A stretch of DNA of 64,000 nucleotides from Myotis daubentonii (GCF_963259705.1 NC_081846.1:88052641-88116640); one strand, 5' to 3'; counted from the stretch's first letter, positions 1 through 8,545 are shown. A program made the numbers and translations. Notes: generated by a model from the sequence alone, not told the origin.

Positions 1-799
1 CTGGTCAGGGTCCCCACACCCAGCCTAACAAAGGTGCTCTCTCTGGCTGGTTGGTAGCACATGCTGGCCCTGTTTGCTCACCAGCTGTCTCCCCAGAGCA
101 GCCATGTGGCCCTCGCAGCCCGGGCCCCTGCGGACCTGGGCTCCCAGTGAGGGCCTGACCAGCCACAGCCAGGAGCAGACCCAGCCAGCGGGCGGGACAA
201 GCAGGGCTAAGCCTCGCACGGACCACGCTTTGTCCTGGGCCTGATGGAGACCAGGCTGGCTTCCTCCCCGGGGCTGGATGGAGGTGAGAGCCCGGGGATG
301 AACCGGAGACAGCCTCTGTGTTTGCCAGCACCAGGCCTCAGCCTGCACCCGTGGGCCCTGGAGCGCTTTCCTGGGACTCCATGAAAGGCGGTGCGGGTGG
401 CGTCAGAGCCGTGGAGAGAAAGGACGCCCCTGCTTGGAGGGGAGCGGCTCCTGCTGCAAGGCCCAGTCCTCTCTGGCTGGCTTGGTGGCGCAGGCAGGCG
501 AGCTGTCTAGCTTCTGAGCCTGTTTTTCTCACCTATGAAACGGGTAAAGAGTAAGAACCATGGCGTGGGGGGGAGGGAAGACCCACACCCGAGAGGAGGA
601 GAATGAGGGGGCAGGGCTCCCAGGCGGGCGTTTCCTCCTGCTCCTGGGGTCTGGTGCGAGGCAGGGCCTCTGAGGAGGGTCTCCGCGAAGGCGTCCCCTG
701 GAGAGCGGTGTCCCCACCGCTGCCTGCTGGCCCCTCAGCAGGGGTGAAGGGGCACTCGGGCCCTCTCAGCGGGGTGCTACCGTGTCTATAGTTGCTTTG
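1..799. other. Unique sequence, no gene recognised
   Basis: GC-rich, non-repetitive DNA. Short open frames occur on both strands, as expected from the base composition. None has a recognisable domain or a convincing exon structure. Confidence 0.5.
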
Positions 800-905
800 G
801 TAGCTTCGGGGCTGTGAGCCTTGATGGAGCTGGAAATGTAATTTCAATTAAGAGCCATCGTTTGCTCTGCTCACATTACATTCTAATTAAATCTCAGTGA
901 AATGC
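800..905. promoter_or_regulatory. AT-rich island resembling a conserved non-coding element
   Basis: This is a short AT-rich stretch inside GC-rich surroundings. It holds several homeodomain-type cores (CAATTA, CTAATTAA, GTAATTTC) and no repeat signature. The sharp composition change and the clustered TAAT cores are typical of conserved developmental enhancers. Conservation itself was not tested, so this is an inference. Confidence 0.25.
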
Positions 906-1494
906 GGCACATTGAGGGGGAGGGCAGGGCGGCCAGGCAGAGCTCCCCTCCTCTAGATGTGTGTCTTCCCTCCCCCCATGTCCTGGTCTCCGTCTTCCTA
1001 CCTGGGCCTCTTGCAGGGCCGTGTGGGCCAGTGTCCTCCTGAGGGGGCCCAGCAGGTGTCCTGCGGCCATGACGGCTGCACAAGCACAGGAACACTGGCT
1101 CAGGGGGCCCCTGCCCTCCCTGGGGTCACAGGTCATGGCACAGGCTCTGCCTCCTGGCAAAGGTGACTCGTCAGGAGACACTGTTGTGCCGAGGGGTGAG
1201 GGTAAGTAGGACCCGCTCTGGAGAGGCCTCTGCTCTCTCTTCTACAATATGAACTGGAAGCCGCTGCCAGGCATCTCTGCCGTCACCACCAGCTTGGCCA
1301 GGGAGAGCGACGGGGCACTCCTGGGCCGGGGAAAGGGCTGCGTTCCCTGGCAGCACAGTGGTGTGCCGGGGAAGCACTGTTTCAGTGCTGATCAAGGAGG
1401 GAAGGAAAGAGATCAGCGGAAAGATTCAGGTGAGGGAGGTGAGAGCGAGCCCTAGAGAATGGACCAAGTAGGGTGGACAGATGGAAGGGCGGGA
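906..1494. other. Unique sequence, no gene recognised
   Basis: Mixed-composition single-copy DNA. Nothing beyond chance open frames is visible. Confidence 0.5.
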
Positions 1495-1700
1495 GCTTGG
1501 ACCCACAGCCCTGACTGCAACTCCTGACTCTGCTACTCACTAGCTGGTGACTTTAGCAAGACTCAGGCCCATTTCGATCCCTTTTTTCTTCAATTATAAA
1601 GTGTGAAGGTGGTACCCACCTCGTGGGGTTGTAAGCATTAAGGCATTTGTAAAGCAGTGACATGCAGTAACTGCTCTATACATGCTGTTATTGTTAACCT
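1495..1700 (+). repeat. MIR SINE
   Basis: This is an ancient mammalian-wide SINE. It shows the CTAGCTGGTGACTTTAGCAAG core-like block, then a block resembling 'ATTATAAAGTGTGAAGGTGGTACCCACCTC', and ends near a CTCTATACATGCTGTTATT tail. It is heavily diverged. Confidence 0.75.
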
Positions 1701-1850
1701 GATGGGTCCAGGCAAAAGGCTTACAAGCGAGGCCTCCGTCTTCAGCCAGCCTTTGGTGTAGGGTAGAGCTGGGTGGGCAGATGGGAAAGATTAAATCTCT
1801 AAATTTTGTAGTCAACAGAGAGAAAAAGCACTTTTTAAAAATCCAGAAAG

Positions 1851-2070
1851 GCCGAACCGGTTTGGCTCAGTGGATAGGGCGTCGGCCTGTGGACTCAAGG
1901 GTCCCAGGTTTGATTCCGGTCAAGGGCATGTACCTTGGTTGCGGGCACATCCCCACTGGGGGGCGTGCAGGAGGCAGCTGATTGATCTCTCTCATCGATG
2001 TTTCTAACTCTCTATCCATCTCCCTTCTTCTCTGTAAAAAAATCAATAAAATATATTTAAAAAAAATTAA
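1851..2070 (+). mobile_element. Ves SINE, full length
   Basis: This is a tRNA-derived SINE specific to vespertilionid-type bats. The A box (TGGCTCAGTGGATAGGGCG) and the B box (GGTTTGATTCC) of the RNA polymerase III promoter are visible. The body ends in the CTCTGTAAAAAAATCAATAAAATATATTT tail typical of the family. A perfect 14-bp target duplication (AAAAATCCAGAAAG) lies at 1837-1850 and 2071-2084, so both ends are certain. Confidence 0.96.
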
Positions 2071-2110
2071 AAAAATCCAGAAAGAAGTGAAAATAGGGAC
2101 ACAAACAGAG

Positions 2111-2290
2111 GTCTGTACACACGCGCTCACAGCAGCACTGCTCTGTACACGCACGCTCACAGCAGCACTGCTCTGTACACGCACGCTCACAGCGGCACTG
2201 CTCTGTACACGCACGCTCACAGCAGCACTGCTCTGTACACGCACGCTCACAGCAGCACTGCTCTGTACACGCACGCTCACAGCAGCACTG
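2111..2290. repeat. 30-bp minisatellite, six units
   Basis: There are six consecutive 30-bp units (CTCTGTACACGCACGCTCAC plus AGCAGCACTG). Only a few substitutions separate them, mostly in the first unit and one A-to-G change in the third. The unit resembles the 'TTCACAGCAGCATTATTC' part of an L1M 3' end, so the array probably grew by local duplication inside the surrounding L1. Because 30 is divisible by 3, frames stay open on both strands, but these frames are not genes. Confidence 0.9.
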
Positions 2291-2668
2291 TTCGCATAGC
2301 CCACAGCTGGGAGCAGCCCGCTGATGGACGGAGGGATAAGCAGAACGAGGTATAGCCATTCAGTCTAAAAGGAGGGAATTTTAACACTGGGGCAACATGG
2401 ATGAACTCTGAGGATATTACATCCAGTCACAAAAGGACAGATACTGTGATTCCTCTTACAGGAGGTACCAGAGTGGTCGCATCCATCGAGATAGAAAGTA
2501 GAACGAGGGCTGCCAGGGGCTGGGGAGTGGCAGTGGGCAGCTGTTGTTTAACGAGCACAGAGCTTCAGTTTGGGAAGATGGAGAATTATGGAGGTGGATG
2601 GTAGAGAGGGTTTCACAACATTATGACTGTAGTTAATACCACCGAAGCGGTAAAAATGGTAACGTTTA

Positions 2669-2669
<1 letters not shown>

Positions 2670-2731
<62 letters not shown>
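2670..2731. repeat. (AT)n microsatellite
   Basis: Uninterrupted AT dinucleotides for about 60 bp at the A-rich tail of the minus-strand SINE that follows. Confidence 0.97.
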
Positions 2732-2734
<3 letters not shown>

Positions 2735-2902
2735 GATTTTAGAGAGAGGGAGGGAGAGAGAGAGAAACATCAATCAACTGTTTACCATCTGCACCCCTAC
2801 GGGGATCGAACCTGCAACCTGGGTATGTGCCCTGACCAGGAATTGAACCTGCCACCCTTTGGTGCACGGGATGATGCTCTAACCACTGAGAGACACTGGC
2901 CA
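2731..2902 (-). mobile_element. Ves-family SINE
   Basis: Read on the minus strand, a tRNA-like head (GGCCAGTGTCTCTCAGTGGTTAGAGCATC) is followed by a B-box-like GGTTCAATTCC and a TGATGTTTCTCTCTC-rich body. It is more diverged than the copy at 1851 and belongs to an older subfamily. It interrupts an L1M 3' end. Confidence 0.88.
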
Positions 2903-2935
2903 TGGATGTTACGTATATTTTATGACAATAAAACC

Positions 2936-4044
2936 ACCCAGCTCTTATTTGGGGTGCCATTCCCTGTGGGTAGAAGGGCCTGGCAAAGTCCCTCCGCCTT
3001 CTGAGCCTTCTGTTCCCGGGCTGTCCCCATCTGGCGCTGTGAGGTCTCCCTATGAGGGGAGGCTGCTTTCCGTGTGCCAGGCCCTGCCTGGCAGGCTCAC
3101 CCAGGGCGGCTGACCCTCCTCTGCCGGCCTGCTTTCCATCTCCCCTCTGGAAGCCCCAGTTCATGAGGAAAACGCCTCCCGCTGTTCTCTCCAATCCTGT
3201 CGGCAGGCCTGATGAGCACAGGGCTGGCTGCTCTGATGCTGATCGTGGCAGCTGGGGCTGGTACAGCCGCAGGCCCCTGCCTCACGGGGGGCTGCTGGGC
3301 TGGCAGGGCGGGCGGGCAGCCGGGCAGGATGCTGGCAGGGAGCGCGCTGCAGCGCCGCGCAGCGCCGCCAGAGGGCGACAGAGCCCGCGTTTGGCTCCGC
3401 GTCCGGGGAGGGCGATGCACCTGTTGCCCTGACAGAGCCCCTGCCGCGCGCCCAGGGTCCAGAGCGGAGCTGGGTGTGACCCGGCTCGTCGAGGCATCTG
3501 TTCCGGGTACCTATTTGCCGTGTAAACCACGCCAACACTCGTAGCTCAAGCAGCCATTTTATGACCTGCCGACCCGTGAGTGTCCGGGACCCTGGTGTTG
3601 GCGGGCGCTGTGTCCGAGGGCTGCGGCTGAGCCCCTGGGGCGGCGCATTGGCGCTGGCACTGGTGCCGGGGAGCGCGGAGGGCAGCTGCGCTCCCACTGC
3701 GGTTAGTGCCTGTGTGCGACCACCGGCGGTGGCCCAGGGAGGCGGGTGTGAGTGCCCACCGCGCCCTGCATCTGCCCCGGCCCCTCGGACTGGCCGCCCG
3801 AGGCCGGCGGATCTCGGGAGGGATGCAGGGATGAGAGTTTATGGCCGCCCCTAATCCACCCAGTGCTCCATGTCTCTGGGCCTCCGTTTCCCCTGGTCTA
3901 ACGGGCCATATCCTAAGGTAGGAGCTACCGCTTGCTTCCCAGGACTTTGCAGACTTTTCCAAGCCCATAGGGAACTGGGCGGCGGAGGGCCAGGCTGCGG
4001 GCTGCGGGCAGGAGGGGAGAGGGAACCAGGGGCTCCAACTCAAA
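2936..4044. other. GC-rich unique sequence
   Basis: The region is GC-rich, with many CpG dinucleotides at about 3290-3800, which may be a weak CpG island. Open frames occur on both strands but none encodes a recognisable protein. A CTCF-like site lies at 3365-3379. Confidence 0.45.
3365..3379 (+). promoter_or_regulatory. CTCF-like binding motif
   Basis: CCGCCAGAGGGCGAC matches the CTCF core pattern CC-R-S-Y-AG-R-K-GGC-R-S-Y at 14 of 15 positions. It sits inside a CpG-dense stretch. Occupancy cannot be judged from sequence. Confidence 0.45.
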
Positions 4045-4185
4045 GCTCACCGTGTACCAGGCCCTGTACTCACTTTCATGTCCTCTGATCCTTGAAATAA
4101 CCCTGCGAGGCTGGCAAATGGCCTCCGTCTGGTAGATCAGGAAGCGGGAATCCGCAGTGACTTGCAGAATTCACCAGCTGGAGAG
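4045..4185 (-). repeat. MIR SINE fragment
   Basis: The sequence reads 'ACCGTGTACCAGGCCCTGTACTC', then 'GAAATAACCCTGCGAGGCTGG', and ends with 'GCAGTGACTTGCAG'. This is the reverse-complement pattern of a MIR. Confidence 0.65.
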
Positions 4186-4833
4186 GCGGCCTTGGGTGGG
4201 CACGAGGGCGTCTGTGCGGCCCCTGCACTGAGCTCCCCGCTGTCCCCACAGCCCAGGGGGGAGGACAAGGGGGCTGCAGCAGGGAGCCGCCGGCAGGGAG
4301 GTCTCAGGAAGGAGGGGAGCGAGCTTACCATATGTGCGGGCGGGACCTCGCTTGGGAAAGGCTCCTGGGAGTCAGTGGGAGAAACTGAGGCCAGGAGCAA
4401 TTGGAGGGCCTCCCAGGCAGCGGGCAGAGCAGTGCCTCACCAGGCGCCAGGCGGCGGAGGGAGGACACCAGGAGCAAAGTGAAGGATGGAACGTGGACAC
4501 TGAGAGTCAGAAGCCATCCATCCCTTTACCCACCTGTCCACTCTCCCATGCATCCATCCTCCACCCGCACGGGGAGGTATTACTGCTCTCAACATCCGAG
4601 CTTGTGAGGTGCCTGCTCCTGTGTGTATGTGATGAAGACACAGCCCCTGCCCTGGGGGAGCTCAGAGGACCCCAGGGCAGGCAGAGCTGGCACCAGGTGA
4701 TGGCACTATTGGGTTGATACCGGATACAGAAGGAGCAGCTGTGCAGATGGTTTTGGAACCAGGGTGCCTCTGAGCCTGAGAACAGCTGTATGTGGGAACC
4801 AGGGACTCTGAGCCAGGCCTGGGCTTTCCAGCT
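4186..4833. other. Unique sequence, no gene recognised
   Basis: GC-rich single-copy DNA with no supported coding or repeat content. Confidence 0.45.
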
Positions 4834-4889
4834 TTCCTTCCTTCCTTCCTTCCTTCCTTCCTTCCTTCCTTCCTTCCTTCCTTCCTTCC
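4834..4889. repeat. (TTCC)n microsatellite
   Basis: About 14 tandem TTCC units, passing into CT-rich sequence. Confidence 0.95.
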
Positions 4890-4959
4890 TCTTTCTCTCT
4901 CTCTTTTTAAAAAATGTTTTTATTGATTTTTAGAGAGAGAGGAAGGGAGAGGGATAGAG

Positions 4960-5634
4960 CAGTGGTCGGCAAACCGCGGCTCGTGAGCCACATGTGGATC
5001 TTTGGCCCCTTGAGTGTGGCTCTTCCACAAAATACCACATGTGGGCGCGCACGTACAGTGCGATTGAAACTTCGTGGCCCATGTGCAGAAGTCGGTTTTC
5101 GGCCTGGGCGAATCTATTTTGAAGAAGTGGTGTTAGAAGAAGTGGGGGGTGTCAGTCGGTTGGGTGATGGGAGACGAGGCTACGGGATACACAGTGCGGG
5201 GGGGCGGGGGGAGGCATGCGCGATTCATCACGAGTTGAGTGAGCCAGTCAGTCAGCAGTCTCATGTGCAGTGGTTAGAGCTAGTCGCATCCGCAAATCGC
5301 GCGCGGGTGACAAAAGTACCTACTCGAAACATAAAGTTACCTGTATTTTTCCAACCAGTTGCAAATCCTACAAGTATTTTTGTCATCAATTTAAGAATTG
5401 TAATTCTTTTGTGTTGGTGGCTTTATTATTATAAAATGAAACTTTTTTTAGGTGCCCTGTTTGAGATGGCTACAAAGAAGAAGCAAAGAAAAACGGAAGA
5501 CGAAGACCGTGAATTTAAAGTTGAATGTGCCTACCTACATAGTTTAAGTTTAGAAAATTTGGCTTTCAAAAGAAATTTCAATCGTTGTACTGTTGATATT
5601 TGGCTCTGTTGACTAATGAGTTTGCTGACCACTG
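4960..5634 (+). mobile_element. Non-autonomous hAT transposon
   Basis: This is a 675-bp element with inverted ends. It starts CAGTGGTCGGCAAAC and ends GTTTGCTGACCACTG. A perfect 8-bp target duplication (GGATAGAG, 4952-4959 and 5635-5642) identifies it as hAT. A deleted transposase start remains inside at 5466. A longer-ended relative lies at 54735-55501 in the opposite internal order. Confidence 0.95.
5466..5612 (+). pseudogene. hAT transposase N-terminal remnant
   Basis: A 48-codon frame starts MATKKKQRKTEDEDREFKVE. A basic N-terminus followed by a D/E-R-x-F block is how many hAT (Charlie/SPIN-like) transposases begin, upstream of a BED zinc finger. After about 20 codons the frame runs into the 3' terminal sequence of the element, so the finger and the catalytic domain are deleted. 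No functional protein is expected. Confidence 0.55.
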
Positions 5635-5805
5635 GGATAGAGAGATAGAAACTCTGATGAGAGAGAAATATTGATCGACTGCCTCCTGCACACCCCCTAC
5701 TGGAGATCAGGCCCAACCCAGGCATGTGCTCTGACTGGGAATTGAACCAGTGACCTCTTTGTTCATGGCTGGCGCTCAACCACTGAGCCACACCAGCCAG
5801 CCTCC

Positions 5806-6411
5806 AGCCTTTTCTTAAATGTGTGAGCATTTGGATGGTTCCAACCTCTGAGTGTGTGCAGTTGGAGGACTGTGACTGAGGTCAGGGCTGTGACATCCAA
5901 GAGGAAGGTGTCTCACTGCCCTCCCTCACGGGAGAACCAGACACGAGGAAGACAGCATTGAATTCGGAGCATGAGTGACCTGGGTTCATCTTAAGATAGA
6001 AATGGGAGAAAAAGGCTTTCTCCTCGTGATGTAAACGGAAGATGCCTTTATTATATCGGGGCGTGTAGAATGGAGACATAGCAGGCCATTTTGGTACTGT
6101 GATAAGACTAGTTTATCGCTGGCAATGCCTTTTACACTAAAATGGTCCCCCGTTTGGGCAGCTGAACCATGAGTAGGACATTGTCTGAAGCAAGGGCGTA
6201 GGACATTGTCACACAGAATCAGAGAAGCCCAAATCCCAAGTCTCAGGTCTGAGATACAAATAGGAAGAAATGTGATCAGTCAGGAACATTTTCTCAAGTC
6301 CCATTGCCAAAGGCAACCCCCTGTCGTGTCCATGGCTCCACAAGTTCCCACGTGCAGGTGTGTCTCAGGGACGGTAGCAGCCGCAGCCCACCTGTTCTTC
6401 TAGGGAAGAGC
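5806..6411. other. Unique sequence left of the LTR element
   Basis: Single-copy DNA of average composition with no supported gene. It borders the U3-deleted LTR at 6412. Confidence 0.45.
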
Positions 6412-6608
6412 ACCCCAGCAGGTCCAGGGGTTCCCAAAGGTGTGGACGGAATCAGCAAAGAAGGAATGACACGGAGGCAGCGTTCAGTTGATCAGCATAG
6501 CGAGGTTCTCCAGCCAGGTTCTGTCTTTATTGTCCTGTTACATCTGTATTTATACCAGTTGATTTTAATCCTATCCATTCTATTCCAAGGATGGACCGGC
6601 TTCCAGCA
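6412..6608 (-). repeat. 3' LTR, U3-deleted
   Basis: It begins (minus strand) with TGCTGGAAGCCGGTCCATCC just after a polypurine tract. It then jumps to the TATA-proximal part of U3 and continues through R into U5. Compared with the complete LTR at 8193-9071, about 680 bp of U3 is gone, with the break at a CCTTGG/CCTTTGG-like microhomology. The TATAAATACAG promoter core and a canonical AATAAA (minus, 6531-6526) are kept. The terminal CCCCAACA end is absent on the left. Confidence 0.85.
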
Positions 6609-6610
6609 AA

Positions 6611-6630
6611 TTCTCCCTTTTTTATTTTTT
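6611..6630 (-). other. Polypurine tract of the LTR element
   Basis: On the minus strand this is an all-purine run with one T (AAAAAATAAAAAAGGGAGAA), two bases before the LTR start. That is the expected place for the plus-strand primer of a retrovirus-like element. It supports the LTR boundary at 6608. Confidence 0.75.
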
Positions 6631-6639
6631 CAATGATAG

Positions 6640-7039
6640 TGCGTGTAAATCAGCAGCCACCTCTCGGATTGGGTTGTTTAAGACTCGGAAGAAGACTGAC
6701 AAGCAAGGATAGCGAGCATAGCTATAAACATAGTGGATGGCGTGCACACGGAGCCTTGTTCCTGTAGAAGGTTGCTGGCCTCTTCAGTCAAGGGATTTCA
6801 GCTGTCTTCAAGGCGGTGGTTTGGCTGTCCTTGTTGATCTGGTTAGCGGGCGGCGTCATTGGCGACAGGCTTCCCGAAGCATCATAGCGTTGAAGGGCTG
6901 GATCATGGGTCCATCAGGGCCGTGCTTGATGGTGGTGTCAGTGTCTGGGGAGGAGTCAGCTGTGCCCTCTGGGTCGGTCGATATGGATGGTACCGGGGAG
7001 GAGGAGGGTGAGGCAGAGACGGAGGGTGGCGTGACATAA
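6640..7039 (-). pseudogene. Degenerate env-leader region of the ERV
   Basis: Between the integrase remnant and the polypurine tract lies Ser/Pro/Thr-rich frame-broken sequence on the minus strand, then an ATG (6731) opening a hydrophobic signal-peptide-like start that stops after 17 codons. By position it should be the pol/env overlap and the env start of the parental ERV. Most of env has been deleted. The assignment rests on position, not on a clear env motif. Confidence 0.45.
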
Positions 7040-7213
7040 GGTTGAACTAGATGGTCTGGAATCTACACAGGTGAGTCTGCGTCCTGTGGAAATATACAAG
7101 CATATCCTCCCCCCCCCAGGTTAAAAGTAGGTCAGGTCCCTTCCAGGCTGCTGTAAGTAAGTCTCTCCATTTTATGAAGGCTTGAGGTTTAGTTAGATCA
7201 GGGTTCCAATGTG
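7040..7213 (-). pseudogene. Integrase C-terminal fragment (class II ERV)
   Basis: The translated minus strand shows the K-W-R-D-L, W-K-G-P-D and T-W-G-G-G blocks of the SH3-like DNA-binding end of betaretroviral integrases, followed by a F-P-Q-D block and a W/stop-I-P block. It is broken twice: a nine-G run (plus 7109-7117) shifts the frame, and a TAG replaces the expected Trp codon (plus 7063-7065). Upstream catalytic parts of integrase are absent. The fragment joins the AKIRIN2 coding end within a few bases of its stop codon. Confidence 0.8.
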
Positions 7214-7215
7214 AT

Positions 7216-7764
7216 TCATGAAATATAACTAGCAGGCTGTTCTCCGTATCTTCGCATTATCTGATCATGCGTAAACTTCACAAATGCATCATATTGTTCT
7301 GCAAGTTTTGTGTTCAGTATTTCTTCATACTCTTCTCGAACTTTCTCTTCACGTTCGTTCAACAAGCGCTGACAGATCACCCCAACTTGCTGTAGGGTGA
7401 ATAAGGGCTGTTCTTGCTTTAAAGGTGAGGATGTTGCAGGTGAAGTCCCTGGCAAAGCTGGTCCACTGAGGAGAAATGCATGTGGCTGTGCATCCGAAGT
7501 ACAACGTGGATCCGTCTGTTGAAAACTAGTTTCTAAATGTCTTCTCTTCTGCATGCGTTGATACTCTTGTTTTACGTTGCACAGAATTTGTTCTGTGGTG
7601 AGGCGGGACGAGACGTCGCCGAAGGGGGACGGCTCCATTCGGAGGTGCTTCAGCGGCGAGGCGGCGGCGGCCGAGGTGGGCGCACATCGCCGGCGCTTCC
7701 GGGACGCCGGGCTCAGCTGCGGGTCGAAATCCAGAGTCCTTTTCAGAGTGGCCCTGGACGCCAT
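7216..7764 (-). CDS. AKIRIN2: AKIRIN2 retrocopy, intact reading frame
   Basis: A 182-codon intronless frame encodes an akirin-2-like protein. AKIRIN2 is a small nuclear adaptor that acts with transcription and chromatin factors in innate-immune gene activation and that brings proteasomes into the nucleus. The start was chosen at 7764 because it opens [15 protein letters not shown], the family N-terminus, in a strong Kozak context (CCCGCCATGG). A frame 30 codons longer exists upstream but is leader sequence. Visible features are the basic nuclear-localisation cluster RKRRR (residues 22-26), the [19 protein letters not shown] block, the charged C-terminal helix ([14 protein letters not shown]) and the end SYIS. 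The human protein is 203 residues and ends SYVS. Here about 20 residues of the Ala/Ser-rich linker are missing and a dozen or so substitutions are present, several replacing charged residues by Gln or Asn. There is no stop or frameshift. Whether it is expressed is unknown. Confidence 0.93.
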   Translation of the reverse strand: MASRATLKRTLDFDPQLSPASRKRRRCAPTSAAAASPLKHLRMEPSPFGDVSSRLTTEQILCNVKQEYQRMQKRRHLETSFQQTDPRCTSDAQPHAFLLSGPALPGTSPATSSPLKQEQPLFTLQQVGVICQRLLNEREEKVREEYEEILNTKLAEQYDAFVKFTHDQIMRRYGEQPASYIS

Positions 7765-8113
7765 GGCGGGGGCTCGGGGCTCGGGCGGGCGGGGTGGAGG
7801 GCGAGGGAAGGGGGAGAGCGGGGACTCCCAAGAGCGGCTGACCCACGGGCTCAAGAGCAGACAGCGGCCGCCTCCGCGGCAGGGGCAGGGGCCCGCGCGG
7901 CGCAGTGAGAGCGAGAGGGGCGGTGTCGCCAGCTCACTCCAGCCCGGTCAGGGGGGGCTCTCCCACCTCCTCAGACGCGGATCCCCCTGAGAGGCTCCGG
8001 GCACCCCGCCTTCCGCTCGAGCTCTGCGCTGCTCTTGAGGCGCTCCTGCGCCAAAACCCGCTCCCTTCGGCAGTCAGTCGATGCCAGCCCCGTGGGGTGT
8101 GAGGCTGGAACGT
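7765..8113 (-). other. AKIRIN2 5' leader in the retrocopy
   Basis: This is a very GC-rich, CpG-dense stretch directly upstream of the AKIRIN2 start with no intron or repeat signature. Its length (about 350 bp) and composition suit the first-exon leader of AKIRIN2 mRNA. It ends where the tRNA-Lys sequence begins. The leader identity is inferred from continuity, not from alignment. Confidence 0.6.
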
Positions 8114-8190
8114 GGCCGGCTGCTCAGTCGGTAGAGCACCAGACTCTTAATCTCAGGGTCGTGGGTTCGTGCCTGAGACGCTGGGCGCCA
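8114..8190 (+). pseudogene. Full-length tRNA-Lys(CTT) copy with CCA, primer of the ERV
   Basis: The D-arm (GCTCAGTCGGTAGAGCA), anticodon loop (ACTCTTAAT, anticodon CTT at 8146-8148), T-arm start (GTGGGTTCG) and acceptor end (CTGGGCG) of tRNA-Lys are all recognisable. They are followed by CCA at 8188-8190. Nuclear tRNA genes do not encode CCA, so this was copied from a mature tRNA. The copy lies two bases from the LTR end, exactly where the primer-binding site (minus-strand TGGCGCCC) must be. The T-stem is disturbed, and the base aligning with position 58 is T rather than A. It is unlikely to be a functional tRNA gene. Confidence 0.88.
8173..8190 (-). other. Primer-binding site (tRNA-Lys)
   Basis: The minus strand reads TGGCGCCCAGCGT two bases after the LTR terminal CA. 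This matches the start of a lysine-tRNA primer-binding site. The downstream part deviates from the usual PBS but continues into the rest of the tRNA. Confidence 0.75.
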
Positions 8191-8380
8191 GATGTTGGGG
8201 TCCAGCCCCAGCAGGTCCAGGGGTTCCCAAAGGTGTGGATGGACAGAGTCTGCGAAGAAGGAATGACAGGGAGGCAATGTTCAGTTGATCAGCGTAGGAG
8301 GTTCTCCAGCCAGGTTCAGTCTTTACTGTCCTGTTACATCTGTATTTATACCAGTTGAGTTTAATCCTATCCATTCTTTT

Positions 8381-8545
8381 CCAAAGGTTAGGGCGTTTGT
8401 TAATCTAGTTCTGTTGATTTTAATCTGACAAATTCTATTCCAAAGGTTAGGGCGTTTGTTAATCTAGTTCTGTTGAGTTTAATCTGACAAATTCTATTCC
8501 AAAGGTTAGGGCGTTTGTTAATCTAGTTCTGTTGAGTTTAATCTT
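8381..8545. repeat. U3 tandem repeats, 59-bp period
   Basis: Units begin CCAAAGGTTAGGGCGTTTGT at 8381, 8440 and 8499. They are nearly identical, and the third is cut short near 8545. Direct repeats at this place in an LTR commonly act as enhancers. They are absent from the shortened 3' LTR. Confidence 0.9.

Larger units (their letters stand above)
2085..2935 (+). mobile_element. Old L1 (L1M-type) 3' end, interrupted
   Basis: The sequence follows the mammalian L1M 3' end: a 'GATGGACGGAGGGATAAGCA' block, then 'CAACATGGATGAACTCTGAGGA', 'AGTCACAAAAGGACA' and 'CCAGGGGCTGGGGAGT', closing with TTTTATGACAATAAAACC near 2930. It is split by an AT microsatellite and a Ves SINE at 2670-2902. Its 5' end has been expanded into a minisatellite at 2111-2290. 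Confidence 0.65.
4906..5801 (-). mobile_element. Ves SINE split by a hAT insertion
   Basis: The SINE tail and body lie at 4906-4959. The rest of the body, the B-box region and the tRNA-like head lie at 5643-5801, all on the minus strand. The two halves join across the hAT element at 4960-5634, flanked by the 8-bp duplication GGATAGAG. The hAT element is therefore younger than this SINE. Confidence 0.9.

Noticed and set aside
1851..1925. tRNA genes suggested by A and B boxes at Ves SINE heads
   Set aside because: These are SINE promoters with SINE bodies, target duplications and tails. They are not folded tRNA genes. The same applies to the other Ves copies.
2111..2290. CRISPR-like repeat array
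   Set aside because: Units are contiguous with no unique spacers, and the genome is mammalian. It is a minisatellite.
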